The notes under the pieces: generated by a model
What the model was told of the DNA's origin: nothing
Seen by the model: the letters and a program-made list of their open reading frames with translations, nothing else
The model's database searches: none
Translations under genes and position numbers: made by a program
NCBI RefSeq assembly: GCF_016587415.1
Contig: NZ_BNJI01000002.1
Coordinates: 1,550,001-1,614,000, forward strand
Direction of reading: 5' to 3'
DNA from: Ktedonobacter sp. SOSP1-85
GTDB taxonomy: Bacteria > Chloroflexota > Ktedonobacteria > Ktedonobacterales > Ktedonobacteraceae
DNA: 64,000 nt
Part shown: piece by piece, positions 34,101-42,561 of the stretch
Numbering within the stretch: the stretch's first letter is position 1
How the letters are laid out: every line of letters starts with the position of its first letter

Positions 34101-34266
34101 TGGCTGCACGCCTCTGAGTAATACTGTTTGACGTCCAGGACGTTACTACATCGATAAGGCTAGAAGACGCATCGGATGCTATGTCTACATTCTTCAAACA
34201 CAGCTTAGCAAGAGATTTAGCAAGAGATGAGCCAATTTGAATAACAACCGTTTCAAGAAGCGGCAT
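31123..34266 (-). CDS. NACHT-LRR (bacterial NLR-like) protein
   Basis: Likely start ATG 34266 (MPLLETVVIQIG) with GGGGGA nine bases upstream. The helical N-terminus (about 1-190) resembles bacterial NACHT N-terminal helical domains. The NACHT NTPase has Walker A GLAGSGKTT (288-296), Walker B IILIDGIDE (368-376), and RFIVTTRPHA near 405. A helical region follows, with FTHRTFQEFFAAKAA near 610. The C-terminus (about 830-1010) has LRR-type repeats of 23-24 residues, such as LTELSLSNCSQLKNLQFL. Bacterial NACHT proteins of this type give antiphage immunity. Here the LRR sensor end makes it look like eukaryotic NLRs. The gene is intact and lies divergent from an EVE-domain gene. Confidence 0.9.
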   Translation of the reverse strand: MPLLETVVIQIGSSLAKSLAKLCLKNVDIASDASSSLIDVVTSWTSNSITQRRAARQLEAIGENIAENFLPLFELEGHGLEESSQIAVAKAVSETLNNITSQIVLQNDLEPSKLTRYLLDKYPAQSYYFNDTEATLYQRIIAESCEVVIRIASQLPTFTEHTISEILRREGYLRSIAENILQEVLRLREQMNPRTETARFELDYRRAVAYKLDEVQLFGVDVERNAYKLSVAYVMLSLERKKRALDDSRIKRKHKSESSNSITGHHLDRDILSVDKALAEAQCILIRGLAGSGKTTLLQWIAVNSALKTFKGVLANWNNTVPFYIKLRDYVHLDFPPPESFIKKIVPSIADTMPRGWVHTELKTGNAIILIDGIDEVPIAQREIVREWIKDLKNSYPQARFIVTTRPHAIQEGWLEVEGFKDAELEPMDLADIYTFIDYWHNAIAERVATDEEKQDLPSFAEHLKHEIDEDRAKRNLATNPLLCAMLCALNRKRKKQLPSARIELYEACCQLLIERRDNERGLVLSDYPAASLTYAQKRLLLEDLAYWLIKNSWSEVSREEADQRFARKLENMPNIPQNVTGVKARQFFVERSGIIREPTTNQLDFTHRTFQEFFAAKAAIDEGDSGLLVQNAHNDQWREVIILASGLATKRVRESLILKLIRRGDLETENRHALYLLAVACLESGIEHLGQHVRTEVSNRLGALVPPRDMDAARALASAGDLAVRYLNTQNTQDFQNKKVRLACIRSLTLIGSPEALKVLREYAFEADSPTINALLRGWDSFDRKSYAQLVLLKALKNMSQAQIERFSSQDGFLYLDNVEELDLADCPFAKSIIDVLDLTKLALLDLSGCSSITDVQFLKDARQLIELDLSHCSHIDDFGPLSSLNELTELSLSNCSQLKNLQFLEGVTHLTSLDVSDCGQILDLSSLKKLPDLSELSLAGCYKLQDLSPLAQLVNLTKLDLSDCVHLKDITPLSKLHSLTHLYLANCPKISDLKPLGNLLNLKVLNVQGHSVENLPEAIKSLNKKEKIIQSEQVYRPLKKKIFKS

Positions 34267-34584
34267 AGTATCAATCCCCCAAAGAAACAAATAAAATATA
34301 TTATTGTTAATATAACATGTATTTATCAGTTTTAAGAAGATTTTAGGTGTATGAAGTCAAAAAGGCCAAAATGGCTTTGCCATATTAAGTAGCGATACCT
34401 CAAAAAATCTAATGCTTGTTAAGCATGTAGCATCACCTACTTTATCGCCTTCTGGTGACTGTGCATCTTTCAATTTAGAAGAAATTGCTGCGTATAGTGA
34501 TGATGCCTGGAAACCACGCAACATCTGGAAAAACACGACATTCTGATACAATACAAAGAACTAAATGTGTAGGAGTGGCTTTTT

Positions 34585-35490
34585 ATGCAAGGACGACAGC
34601 GAAAGTATTGGGCTTTTCTTGCGAACCCGAAAGTGTACGATATTGAAAAAGCTATTCGTGAATACGAGGAGGATAACTGGACGGTTCCGAAGAGGGATGT
34701 TCGAACTGGTGATCTGGTCATTATCTGGAAAGCCAAAGGGAATGGTTAGCAGAGGGGAATTATAGCACTAGCCGAAGTGCTGACAGATCCCGTCCCTACA
34801 AATGCTCGTAACAAGCAGCACTGGCTAGACCTACAAAAAGCAAATGAGCAGATAGATCGAGTGCAAGTGCGCTACTATGTCCCCTCGAAATTTCCTTTGT
34901 GGGACAATGGGACAGATGCACCTCTTTTGAAGGAATTAAGTGTCGCTCGCGCGACAGGTGGAACGGTATTTCACGTGACTCCTGATCAATGGAATACGCT
35001 TATGGAGCTTGTTGGGGGATGGCCTGGAAGCACTCCTGAAATAGCGAGCGTCGAACGTGTCATCACAGAATACGCAGGAAAAAGACGTTCGGGACAAGGA
35101 TATGTCCTTGATGCTAATCTCCGGAGAGCAATCGAACTGTATGCGATGGAGCATGCAAAGGCCTTCTATGAAAAACAGGGGTGGAGCGTTTCCGATGTTT
35201 CTGCCACGCATTCCTATGATTTGCTCTGTACTTCGGCAACGGGAAAGGAGCTTCACGTTGAAGTGAAAGGAACAACCTCGGAGGGAACACAAATTTTGCT
35301 CACGGCGAATGAAGTGATGCATGCACAAAAATTTTATCCTGATGTTGCGCTCTTTATCTTCTCTCGTATCCAGGTTGACTCAACTTCACCCGCGAAGCTC
35401 AGCGGTGGCGACATTCAGTGCCTAGAGCCCTGGAATATTGGTGAAGGGACGCTTTCACCCCTTGCCTTCTCTTATAGAAAGGGAAAATAA
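34585..35490 (+). pseudogene. EVE-DUF3883 protein with an in-frame TAG
   Basis: The frame begins at ATG 34585, preceded by AGGAG. Residues 1-54 are the start of an EVE (ASCH/PUA-like) domain (KYWAFLANPKVYDIEKAI, then GDLVIIWKAKGNG). Codon 55 (34747-34749) is TAG. The same frame continues as QRGIIALAEVL, completing the EVE domain, and ends in a DUF3883 domain with THSYDLLC and LHVEVKGTT, the PD-(D/E)xK-like core. EVE domains bind modified bases and often sit in restriction-type proteins. One base makes it a pseudogene unless suppressed, so the C-terminal part from 34777 could still be translated. It is divergent from the NACHT-LRR gene. Confidence 0.85.
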
Positions 35491-35586
35491 ACAGAATCCT
35501 CCAGTATTACTGGCACTCCGTGAGATTTCAAGGCATGGCAAATGCGAACAAATAATCTGGCATGCCGTATGCTCTTCCACATTGGA

Positions 35587-36435
35587 TCAACCCGAAAAAA
35601 TGGGAATGCAGGGCTGGCGAAACCGATATCCTACTCCCGTGATCGTTTCGAGATACATAGGATGCCTGGGATCGTCTTCCAACTTGAGGCGCAGGGTATG
35701 CAGGTAGACGCGGATATAATCCACTTCCTCGTGATACCCGCTCCCCCAGACGGTGTGGAGCAACGACTGATGCGAGAGCACCTTCCCTCCATCACGCATC
35801 AAAGTGAACAGTAGCGTACACTCGATGGGGGTCAAACGCAGCATCTGACCACGAACGATGACACATCGCTTCAGACACAATAAACGAATCTTGGTGTCCT
35901 CGCTTTCCAGCACCGAGCAAGGGCTGATCTGCTTTGAGGCATCACATGAGGATGAGAGTGAGGCACGATAACGCCTGGCATGCCCGTGTAAGCGAGCATG
36001 GAGCTCCTGTCTTCCACAGGAAAAGAAGACATAATCGTCGGCGCCAGCATCAAGCATGCTGACAATCTGCGCTTCCTCTTCCCGCTCAGAACAGATCACC
36101 AGAGGCGTGCGCGGCGTGATCTGACGAATCTGTTGCACCTGCTGGGTATGCATGCAGCAGGCAAGCCAGACATCGTGTTGCATCAGTCGCACCGCCATGG
36201 CTGAGGCACTACTTCCAAGATGGGCCAGGTGTGTCACCTTGAAATGCCCACCTCGCAGACGTGGTCGGAGCATGCGCGCTTCTTCCTGTGTCCCGAGCAC
36301 GAGAATGTGATGCGGGTGCTGTTGCCCGCTCTCCAGTGAATATGCGGCGTTCATGACCTCTTCTTTGCGCTCCTTCCCGTTATAAGGCCTGTCGATGTGG
36401 GGGGGATGCACAGACGTTTGGGCCTGTGCATCCAA
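35587..36435 (-). CDS. Winged-helix regulator with a pseudo-receiver domain
   Basis: The 282-residue protein has a receiver-like domain (about 40-155) followed by an OmpR/PhoB winged helix (about 190-275: LRLTPIECTLLFTLMRDGG, VDYIRVYLHTLRLKLEDDP, ITGVGYRF). The receiver lacks the phospho-acceptor: the strand reads HDVWLACCMH where the Asp should be. The Lys-Pro segment is replaced by SCGRQEL. It probably works without phosphorylation. The ATG at 36435 lies nine bases after the upstream gene's stop; ATG 36354 is an alternative. It is the last gene of a four-gene minus-strand operon. Confidence 0.8.
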   Translation of the reverse strand: MDAQAQTSVHPPHIDRPYNGKERKEEVMNAAYSLESGQQHPHHILVLGTQEEARMLRPRLRGGHFKVTHLAHLGSSASAMAVRLMQHDVWLACCMHTQQVQQIRQITPRTPLVICSEREEEAQIVSMLDAGADDYVFFSCGRQELHARLHGHARRYRASLSSSCDASKQISPCSVLESEDTKIRLLCLKRCVIVRGQMLRLTPIECTLLFTLMRDGGKVLSHQSLLHTVWGSGYHEEVDYIRVYLHTLRLKLEDDPRHPMYLETITGVGYRFRQPCIPIFSG

Positions 36436-36444
36436 TGCGTTGGC

Positions 36445-37023
36445 TCAGGATGCTTTCGATTGCCAGATGGTCAGGTGGCGTGTGTGCAGGATCTGAATGA
36501 AGCGCTCGACCTCATCGAGCGGCAAGTGAAGCATACGCGCAATGTCTCGGGGCGTATGGTGTCCATTACTGAGCAAAAAGACGTGGCGGAGGCGAATCGG
36601 AAGCGTGCCTAGAGGTACCTGCTCAACGGGAACTGCCTGAGAGGGTACACGATCTGGCTCCTCCGGGTCACTGCTTACGGCAGGCAGCGATGTGGTCTCG
36701 GCATCGGCCACGTGGATGTTCTGGTATGAAGACTCCTGCCAGAGAAGCATGCCTGCTGTGTGCAGCACATGGAGCGCATCACGATGCTGCATGAGAACTC
36801 GTCCGTTCGCGCGGATGCAGAGATGGCAGCGAACAATCTTCCCCAGTTCAAAGGCCACTTCGGCGATAGCCTCCTCGCCTTCTTGTCGGCATGGAAGGGG
36901 AAGAGAAGGTGGGAGGACGGTTGTCAGGGACAGGGTTGCGTGCGTCGCCCGCATCTGCTCACAGATGGTGAGAAGGGGCAGGTGATAGGATGGTGCCCTC
37001 TGTGTCGTGTGTGTCTGTTGCAT
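36445..37023 (-). CDS. Hypothetical protein with C-terminal HTH-like helices
   Basis: The 192-residue protein has an N-terminal half with EVAFELGKIVRCHLC near residue 60 and RDALHVLHTAGMLLWQE near 82, both looking like a small mixed alpha/beta domain. A Pro/Ser-rich linker follows (about 110-140). The C-terminal 50 residues contain LSNGHHTPRDIARMLHLPLDEVERFIQILH, a pattern of winged or tri-helical DNA-binding domains. No family is recognised. It lies 46 bases after the methyltransferase-like gene and just before the pseudo-receiver regulator, so it may be a regulatory partner. Confidence 0.65.
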   Translation of the reverse strand: MQQTHTTQRAPSYHLPLLTICEQMRATHATLSLTTVLPPSLPLPCRQEGEEAIAEVAFELGKIVRCHLCIRANGRVLMQHRDALHVLHTAGMLLWQESSYQNIHVADAETTSLPAVSSDPEEPDRVPSQAVPVEQVPLGTLPIRLRHVFLLSNGHHTPRDIARMLHLPLDEVERFIQILHTRHLTIWQSKAS

Positions 37024-37069
37024 TGTCTTCTCTCCTTGGTGATAGTGTGTATCTGTTGCTTACGGCTGA

Positions 37070-38272
37070 TCAATTGGTTGGTGCTGGTGTTGTCATCTCT
37101 CTACGCTGCTCGTTCCCGTGTGCCTGTGTTTCCTCCTGCTCAATGAAAAGGGAACATGGCAGCGAGCACGTGTAAAGGACCTGCGGGAATGGCTGCTCCA
37201 CATGCATGCTGGGGATCGGTCGTAAGATGTGCCTTGATGGCTTGTAGCCCCAGGTGGTGCAGAGGTGCCAGTAGCCGCGAAAGGTCGGTTCGAGCAGTTC
37301 CAACTGCATCTCGTGATAGACCTGCTGGTAGGTCTCGCGAGAACAGGCGTGCGGTGTGCAGAACGGCTCCAGGAGCTGAAAGAAGTCATCGGCCTGCTCA
37401 CGGAGCGTGCTATGAAAAGGCGTCCTGGCAGAAAAGTCGAGCAGGCTCTCCTGCTGCTTGATGGCGACAAACCCTGTCTTCTCCATCCGGATCGGGAGCC
37501 GTTCTGGCCGGGCGGAACGGATGGTTTGTGTTCCTGGGGCAGATGGACGGGCCGCCGCGCGCAGCCTGTCCATCTGCTGCCGGTAGGTGGCACACAGGGT
37601 GCCTGCGGCCGCGCTGGTACTCTTGCCCTGTACGCATTCAAGCAGGCGCAACACTCCACCTGGTCGAAGGAGCCGAAAACAGTCTTCCAGCAAGAGTGGC
37701 CATGCGTACTCGGGAAGGATCGCATGGAGAAAATGCCCATTGATGAGGTCCATGCTCTCAGCTGGGAAGAGAAGCGGCCGGGTGAGTGAACAGATCTGAG
37801 TAGAGACATGGTGGCAGCCCTGGACGGCGGCAAAGAAGGCGGTTTGCCTGGCAGTGATCTCCTGAGAGGTGAGACCGATGCACTCCGCCTTGGGCGCGCG
37901 TGCCGCCAGGTGTCGCAGCCACTCCCCATTGGGATCGATGGCCAGGTCCAGGATGCGCTTCATCGGGAAGCCTTCGGGTTGCTCGGGAAGGGGAACGCGA
38001 AAATGCTGCATGAGCATACGCGCTTGCTGGCTACGGCGCCGCCATTCCAGAGGATGCGCCGGCGATACCAACACCTGCTCATCAAGGACCAGCGGGTCAG
38101 AGGGGGTATAGAAGGGATAAAGCGCTCCTCTAGATGCCGGAGAAGGTGAGTCCTCTTGCACCTGCGGTAGGAGGATAGGCGGCTGTGTGGCGCGATCCTG
38201 GTGCCCGTTCACGTCTTCTTCGAAGAAGAAGAGCAGGCCATGTCGGAGTGGGATACTCTGGGTGTGGCTCAT
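37070..38272 (-). CDS. Methyltransferase-like protein lacking the SAM glycine loop
   Basis: The 400-residue protein has a class I methyltransferase fold in the middle (about 105-220). Motif I, normally DLGCGxG, reads DLAIDPNGEW near 110. The later motifs are FPAESMDLINGHFLHAIL near 170 and CFRLLRPGGVLRLLE near 197. The start overlaps the upstream stop by four bases (ATGA), which indicates coupling. The last 60 residues are Gln/Glu/Pro-rich. It is a paralogue of the upstream gene (38269-39099), which keeps the Gly-rich motif. Loss of the glycines suggests a non-catalytic partner of that enzyme. Confidence 0.75.
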   Translation of the reverse strand: MSHTQSIPLRHGLLFFFEEDVNGHQDRATQPPILLPQVQEDSPSPASRGALYPFYTPSDPLVLDEQVLVSPAHPLEWRRRSQQARMLMQHFRVPLPEQPEGFPMKRILDLAIDPNGEWLRHLAARAPKAECIGLTSQEITARQTAFFAAVQGCHHVSTQICSLTRPLLFPAESMDLINGHFLHAILPEYAWPLLLEDCFRLLRPGGVLRLLECVQGKSTSAAAGTLCATYRQQMDRLRAAARPSAPGTQTIRSARPERLPIRMEKTGFVAIKQQESLLDFSARTPFHSTLREQADDFFQLLEPFCTPHACSRETYQQVYHEMQLELLEPTFRGYWHLCTTWGYKPSRHILRPIPSMHVEQPFPQVLYTCSLPCSLFIEQEETQAHGNEQRREMTTPAPTN

Positions 38273-39200
38273 TGGGCTCCTCCTGGTTTGTAGGCATGGA
38301 CAAGTGAGAGGGTCCAGAGGCCTTTGAAGGTGGGAGCGCTCATCTCCGCGCGCATGTGCTCAAAGAGGTCGGTAAAATCCGCCGGGGTGAGGTCTGTGGT
38401 CTGACACAACAACGGGGCAAGCTGATAAAAGAAGGATTCCGCATTGGTGCGCATACTGGCCTGATACAGCGTTCCCGCCGAGAAGTCGAGCACGATGTTG
38501 TGCTCCTTGATGGCACAGTAGCCAAACTCATGGAGCAACTTCAGGAGGTGTTTGTGCTCAAAGGGCACACTGGCAAGAGCCGAAGACTCCTGGCTCTCTG
38601 GGTGCTGAGCGAGGAGGGCTTGTGTTCGTATGGCAAGGGTCTGCTCGCAGTAGTGGCTCAGCAGTTCACAGGCGGGACTATTCGAGGTCGCGGTAGTGCA
38701 TTCGGTGAGACGAAGGAGTCCTCCTGGGTGCAGAACACGTAAGCACTCCTGAAGCAGGTGTGGCCAGCCGTCTTGTGCGAGAAACGTGCGTAAGAAGCGG
38801 CCATTGATGAGGGTATAGAAGTTGGCAGGGCAACTCAGTTCTCTGGCAAAATCCATCTGGAGAAAGCGGACACGGGTCTGCTCCTGCATCTGGCGAAAGG
38901 TATTGGCTTGCCGAACGTAGGGGGCAAGGGCCGAGACGCCAAAGACCAGGCAGAAGGGATTGTGAAAGGCGACATCACAGGCCCAGGTACCTCCTGGCCC
39001 ACACCCAAGATCCAGAATGAAGGAAGGCGAGGAGGAAGACACTGCAATGTTGTGCTCCTCCAGTTCAGGCAAGGGTTCCTTGAGGGCTGAGGTGAGCATA
39101 TGATACTGCGTGATGACGCGGGCCTGCTCAGCGGAGGCCAGTGGATGGGACCTTGGGGGCCGGGTCCTCCTGCATAAATACGGGTGGAAGCGTGAAACAT
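38269..39200 (-). pseudogene. SAM methyltransferase, with a frameshift near its start
   Basis: The 276-residue frame from ATG 39099 has motif I LDLGCGPGGTWA near residue 30, FQMDF near 80 and CLRVLHPGGLLRLTE near 118. It is a normal class I methyltransferase, probably of the ubiE/SmtA type. No ribosome binding site precedes ATG 39099. A strong AGGAAAGGA precedes ATG 39200 (MFHASTRIYAGGPGPQ), which is in a different frame. The frame of the enzyme continues upstream of 39099 as HPLASAEQARVITQYH, similar to the HPLEWRRRSQQARMLMQHF segment of the downstream paralogue. A one-base deletion near 39150 would explain this, in a run of C and G. Confidence 0.65.
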
Positions 39201-39265
39201 CGTTTCCTTTCCTCTTCTTACTACTATCAACCTAACAAAAAGACAAGCGTATCTCTCTGTGCGCA

Positions 39266-39560
39266 TCAGTCATGCTGACGCTGCTTATAGTCATGCTCTG
39301 CCCACGTTTCCTCGCGAGGAGTTTCTGAGAGGAGGGAAGCAGAGGCGTTATTTAGGGCATTATTGCCAATGGTGGCGAAGGTGGTGGGATGGAGGAGCAG
39401 GCGCATGTATCCTATGTGCTGGAGACGTTCAGGTACAAGTCTCCAATCAGCAAGGAAAAGGCGAGCGGTGCAGATATCGAGTGCTCGGTTAGTGTGATGA
39501 GCCAGGAAATAGTGTAAGGTCTCGTTGAGCGTAGACTGTCGAATTCTCTCTTTAGAACGC
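39266..39560 (-). pseudogene. Relic of a PLD-like helicase N-terminus
   Basis: In one minus-strand frame the sequence reads STLNETLHYFLAHHTNRALD, then ICTARLFLADWRLV, then IGYMRLLLH. That resembles the N-terminal PLD-like domain of large helicase-type proteins (such as ALDICTAYFxLxGWxL followed by MRLLLG). The frame stops after another 40 residues and has no start. The relic overlaps the 3' end of the following gene. The call rests on this one motif run. Confidence 0.4.
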
Positions 39561-40577
39561 CCCTGGCAGTTGAGCCCGATGAGCAAAGGTGGCCTGTTGT
39601 GGTGGAGACTCGTACGCATATGCTTGCCACACGTGCTGTTCCCATTCAGGCCAGGCGCTTTTTACCGCTTTGATTAACCACTCTCCTGCGATGGTGATGG
39701 AACTTTCGTGTGAAACATAGAGCAACCAATCAAGGTCCTTCGATGTCCAGTAACTTTCAAGCCCATCATACCAGGGTTCTGTAAGTTCGTTTTCGACTTC
39801 CCAGACAATGTCTGCCCCTTCCTTGATGCCCCACACGCGCTTAATCCCCCGCTGCTTCAAGCGTTCGGCAAGTCGTTCCGGTGGGATCGCAAAAGAGAAC
39901 CACAACGCTTGAAGGCAGATAATGTTCGAGAGAGGCCTTGGTTCTCCGATAATTGGATACCAGGCCCAGGAATCTGGTATCTGCCAACGCTTCTTTACCT
40001 TGCCCCACACCGATATTCTTTCAGCTCGGGTCAACAGCCGAGCATCATATTGAAGGCGTTCGTATCCTGGAAAAGCTCCTCGTGGCCGTGGCGTCATCGT
40101 TTGTGGAGGTCGAATATATTCTGAGCCCCGCCAGATATGGTGCTCCCAGTTTGGCCAACACGCTTTTACTGCTTGAACGAGCCAGGTCCCCGCAAAGGTT
40201 AACGAACGTTCTTGAGACGCATAGATCAGCCAGTCATAGCCCTCTGCGGTCCAGTATCCCTCATCACCGGTATAACACGGAACAAACAGGTCTGGAGCCA
40301 GGCGGAAACTCGCTGGAGCCTCTTCACCCCGGAATTCCCAGATCCACTCAATCCCCCGGCTCTTCAACAGATCCTGAAGAGTAGAAATAGGGACTTCAGC
40401 ATAGAACCACTCTGCCTCAATGACAAGAATCTCTGCTGGCCATTCGTCAGTGAGCAGAGGATACCAGTGCTCATAGATGGTGTACCAGCGTTGCTGTACC
40501 TGGTTCCATTGTTCTTTGAGCATGCTCCAATGGTATAGAGTGACCATCTCGCTTAGCGGCTTCTGGCTTGGCTCCAT
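39552..40577 (-). CDS. Hypothetical protein built from two tandem repeats
   Basis: ATG 40577 is the start (AAGGAGG seven bases upstream); an in-frame start at 40604 is less likely. The 341-residue protein has two halves. The first has AEVPISTLQDLLKSRGIEWI then GYWTAEGYDWLIYASQERSL. The second has IPPERLAERLKQRGIKRVWG then SYWTSKDLDWLLYVSHESSI. Each half ends AGxWLxxAVKxxWPxWExHxW. The halves are about 150 residues each and arose by internal duplication. The protein is soluble and Trp-rich. No family is recognised. Confidence 0.65.
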   Translation of the reverse strand: MEPSQKPLSEMVTLYHWSMLKEQWNQVQQRWYTIYEHWYPLLTDEWPAEILVIEAEWFYAEVPISTLQDLLKSRGIEWIWEFRGEEAPASFRLAPDLFVPCYTGDEGYWTAEGYDWLIYASQERSLTFAGTWLVQAVKACWPNWEHHIWRGSEYIRPPQTMTPRPRGAFPGYERLQYDARLLTRAERISVWGKVKKRWQIPDSWAWYPIIGEPRPLSNIICLQALWFSFAIPPERLAERLKQRGIKRVWGIKEGADIVWEVENELTEPWYDGLESYWTSKDLDWLLYVSHESSITIAGEWLIKAVKSAWPEWEQHVWQAYAYESPPQQATFAHRAQLPGAF

Positions 40578-40604
40578 TAAGAGGCCTCCTTCTTTTCTTG
40601 CCAT

Positions 40605-40819
40605 TATAGTGTGACAGAGGGCGTCTTTTTAGTGCTTATGATGTTATGCGTCTTTATAGGGCTTGATACCTGGCGGCAGATGAATTATATTACTTAGTAA
40701 TATAGGTAAGGTGTTGGATGCAATGAATGATGCTTCTTCACATCTGGTAGAAGAGCTACATCAGGCGCTGTTTTTCAGATGCGTACCAGTCATGACACAT
40801 GTCGCAAAGGGGGGATTGT
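40605..40819. promoter_or_regulatory. Upstream region of the CBS gene with a 19-bp palindrome
   Basis: TATATTACT (40686) and AGTAATATA (40696) form a perfect palindrome with a one-base centre, typical of a dimeric repressor operator. It lies about 115 bases before the CBS-protein start and about 110 bases before the divergent gene at 40577, so it could serve either. No regulator gene is adjacent. Confidence 0.5.
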
Positions 40820-42561
40820 ATGTCATCTACGGTTCAGCAGTTGATTAATCGCGGTCAGAAGCTTGTGACGGTTCTGCGCGATGATCCAGTGCAAAAAGCT
40901 CTGGAACTGATGATTGAGCACGAATACAGCCAGCTCCCTGTGGTGGATCGAGAAGGGAAAATTGTTGAGGAAAAGGGAAAGGCGTATATGGTTACCAATG
41001 ACTCCATTCTTCGTACCATCAACTCTTTCAAGATCCCACTCAATGACCTCCACCTCCGCGTTGCTGATGCCATGGTAAAAACCAGTACTTTTCATGAAGA
41101 TAACGATCTATTTGACCTTTTGAATGATTTACAAGACACTTATGCCGTCTGTATTCTTGACAGAGAGCAGAAAGTCATTGGTGTGGTGACAAGTTATGAC
41201 GCGATGGCGTATTTTCGACAGCGCGCTGAAGATATGATGCTTGTCGAAGATATTGAAGAAGCGCTGAAAAAATATATTTTAGCCGCCTTCCCATCGCATA
41301 ATGGTGAGGCGAACGAGGCGCTAACCAAAGCCATAGAAGAGATCATGCCTTCCAATCGTGAACTGCAAGGAAGATTTCAACGTGCGCTTACAGAGTATCT
41401 GGCAAAAGCAGGGATGCAAACCCAGGTCCTGCAAAAATCCATTGCGCAGCAGATGTTTGAGCAGTATGTGTATCGCAAGGAACCAACCAAAACATTTGAC
41501 AGGCTGAGCTTGAACCAATACATTGATCTTTTCTCCACGAGAGTCGATGGTCGCACTACAGCCAGATCTTTTCGCTTGAGCGCAAACACATACGTACGTT
41601 GCTTGAAGATGTTCGCGATATTCGTAATAGCCTTGCTCATTTCCGTGACACGGTCTCCAAACAACAACACGAGACGTTACTCAAATGTAAAGAATGGCTG
41701 GAGCAGTACGAAATCGCAGTCCTCAAAGAATTTGAGCCAAAACAGCCTCCTGAGAGCCTCCGGGTATCCGAACCTCATATGGAATACGGCTCCTCAAAGG
41801 CACCCAATAATGAAGTTACCCCTGTCGAGGAAACCATCCATGCCAATGAGAGTCGTTATGCTCCCTTAGCTCTTTTTCTGCGAAAACAGCCTCGCACGGA
41901 GCGTACCGTCTCGCTCCGTTTCCAATACATTGAACAGATGACTGGCAGTGAACTCCCTGCTGCAGCGCGTCAACATCGCTCGTGGTGGGCGAATGACTCG
42001 GTTGCTCATATACAATCTCAACAGTGGCTCGACGTGGATTGGCGTGTTTCCCGCATCAATATGGCGGAAGAAATAGCGACGTTTACTCGTATCGAGGAGC
42101 GGGGAAAGCTTTATATTCACTTTTTTAGTAAGCTGTTGCAGGCCCTGCAAGCCAGGCGCCTTCCCACGAAACGTATTCCTTCTCCAGATGGGACAAACTG
42201 GATGACCTGGAAGTGGGTTCCAGAGGAGGGCTCACCGATCACTTCTCTTGTCTTCTCTTTCGCTCGTTATGGCCGTTTTCGCGTGGAGCTCTACATTGAC
42301 ACAGGCGACAAGGAGAGAAACAAGCACTTGTTTGATACGCTCTACGAGCAGCGAGAAGTCATAAAGGTGGAGCTAGGGGAACTGGCTGATGCCCTCGAAT
42401 GGGATCGCATGGATGACAAGCGAGGCTCACGTATCGCGCTCTATCATTCGGGTGCGATTACTGACCCGGAGGACCATCTTGCTCTCTTACAGGAATGGGC
42501 CGTAGAAGCGATGGGCCATTTTCAGCCGACGATGACGAAGCACGTGCTGGAAAGCCTGTGA
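40820..42561 (+). pseudogene. CBS-HEPN-DUF4268 protein, split by a frameshift
   Basis: The start is ATG 40820 with AAAGGGGGG upstream. Residues 1-145 contain two CBS motifs (LRDDPVQKALELMIEHEYSQ, then VIGVVTSYDAM). Near base 41545 the frame changes. Frame one turns into nonsense after DLFSTR, while another frame continues FSLERKHIRTLLEDVRDIRN then SLAHFRD. The RNSLAH run fits the RxxxxH motif of HEPN-type ribonucleases. The end of the second part (VELGELADALEWDR to HFQPTMTKHVLESL) fits DUF4268. CBS domains bind adenosyl ligands and may control the HEPN unit. One missing base separates the two halves. The next gene overlaps the stop. Confidence 0.75.
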
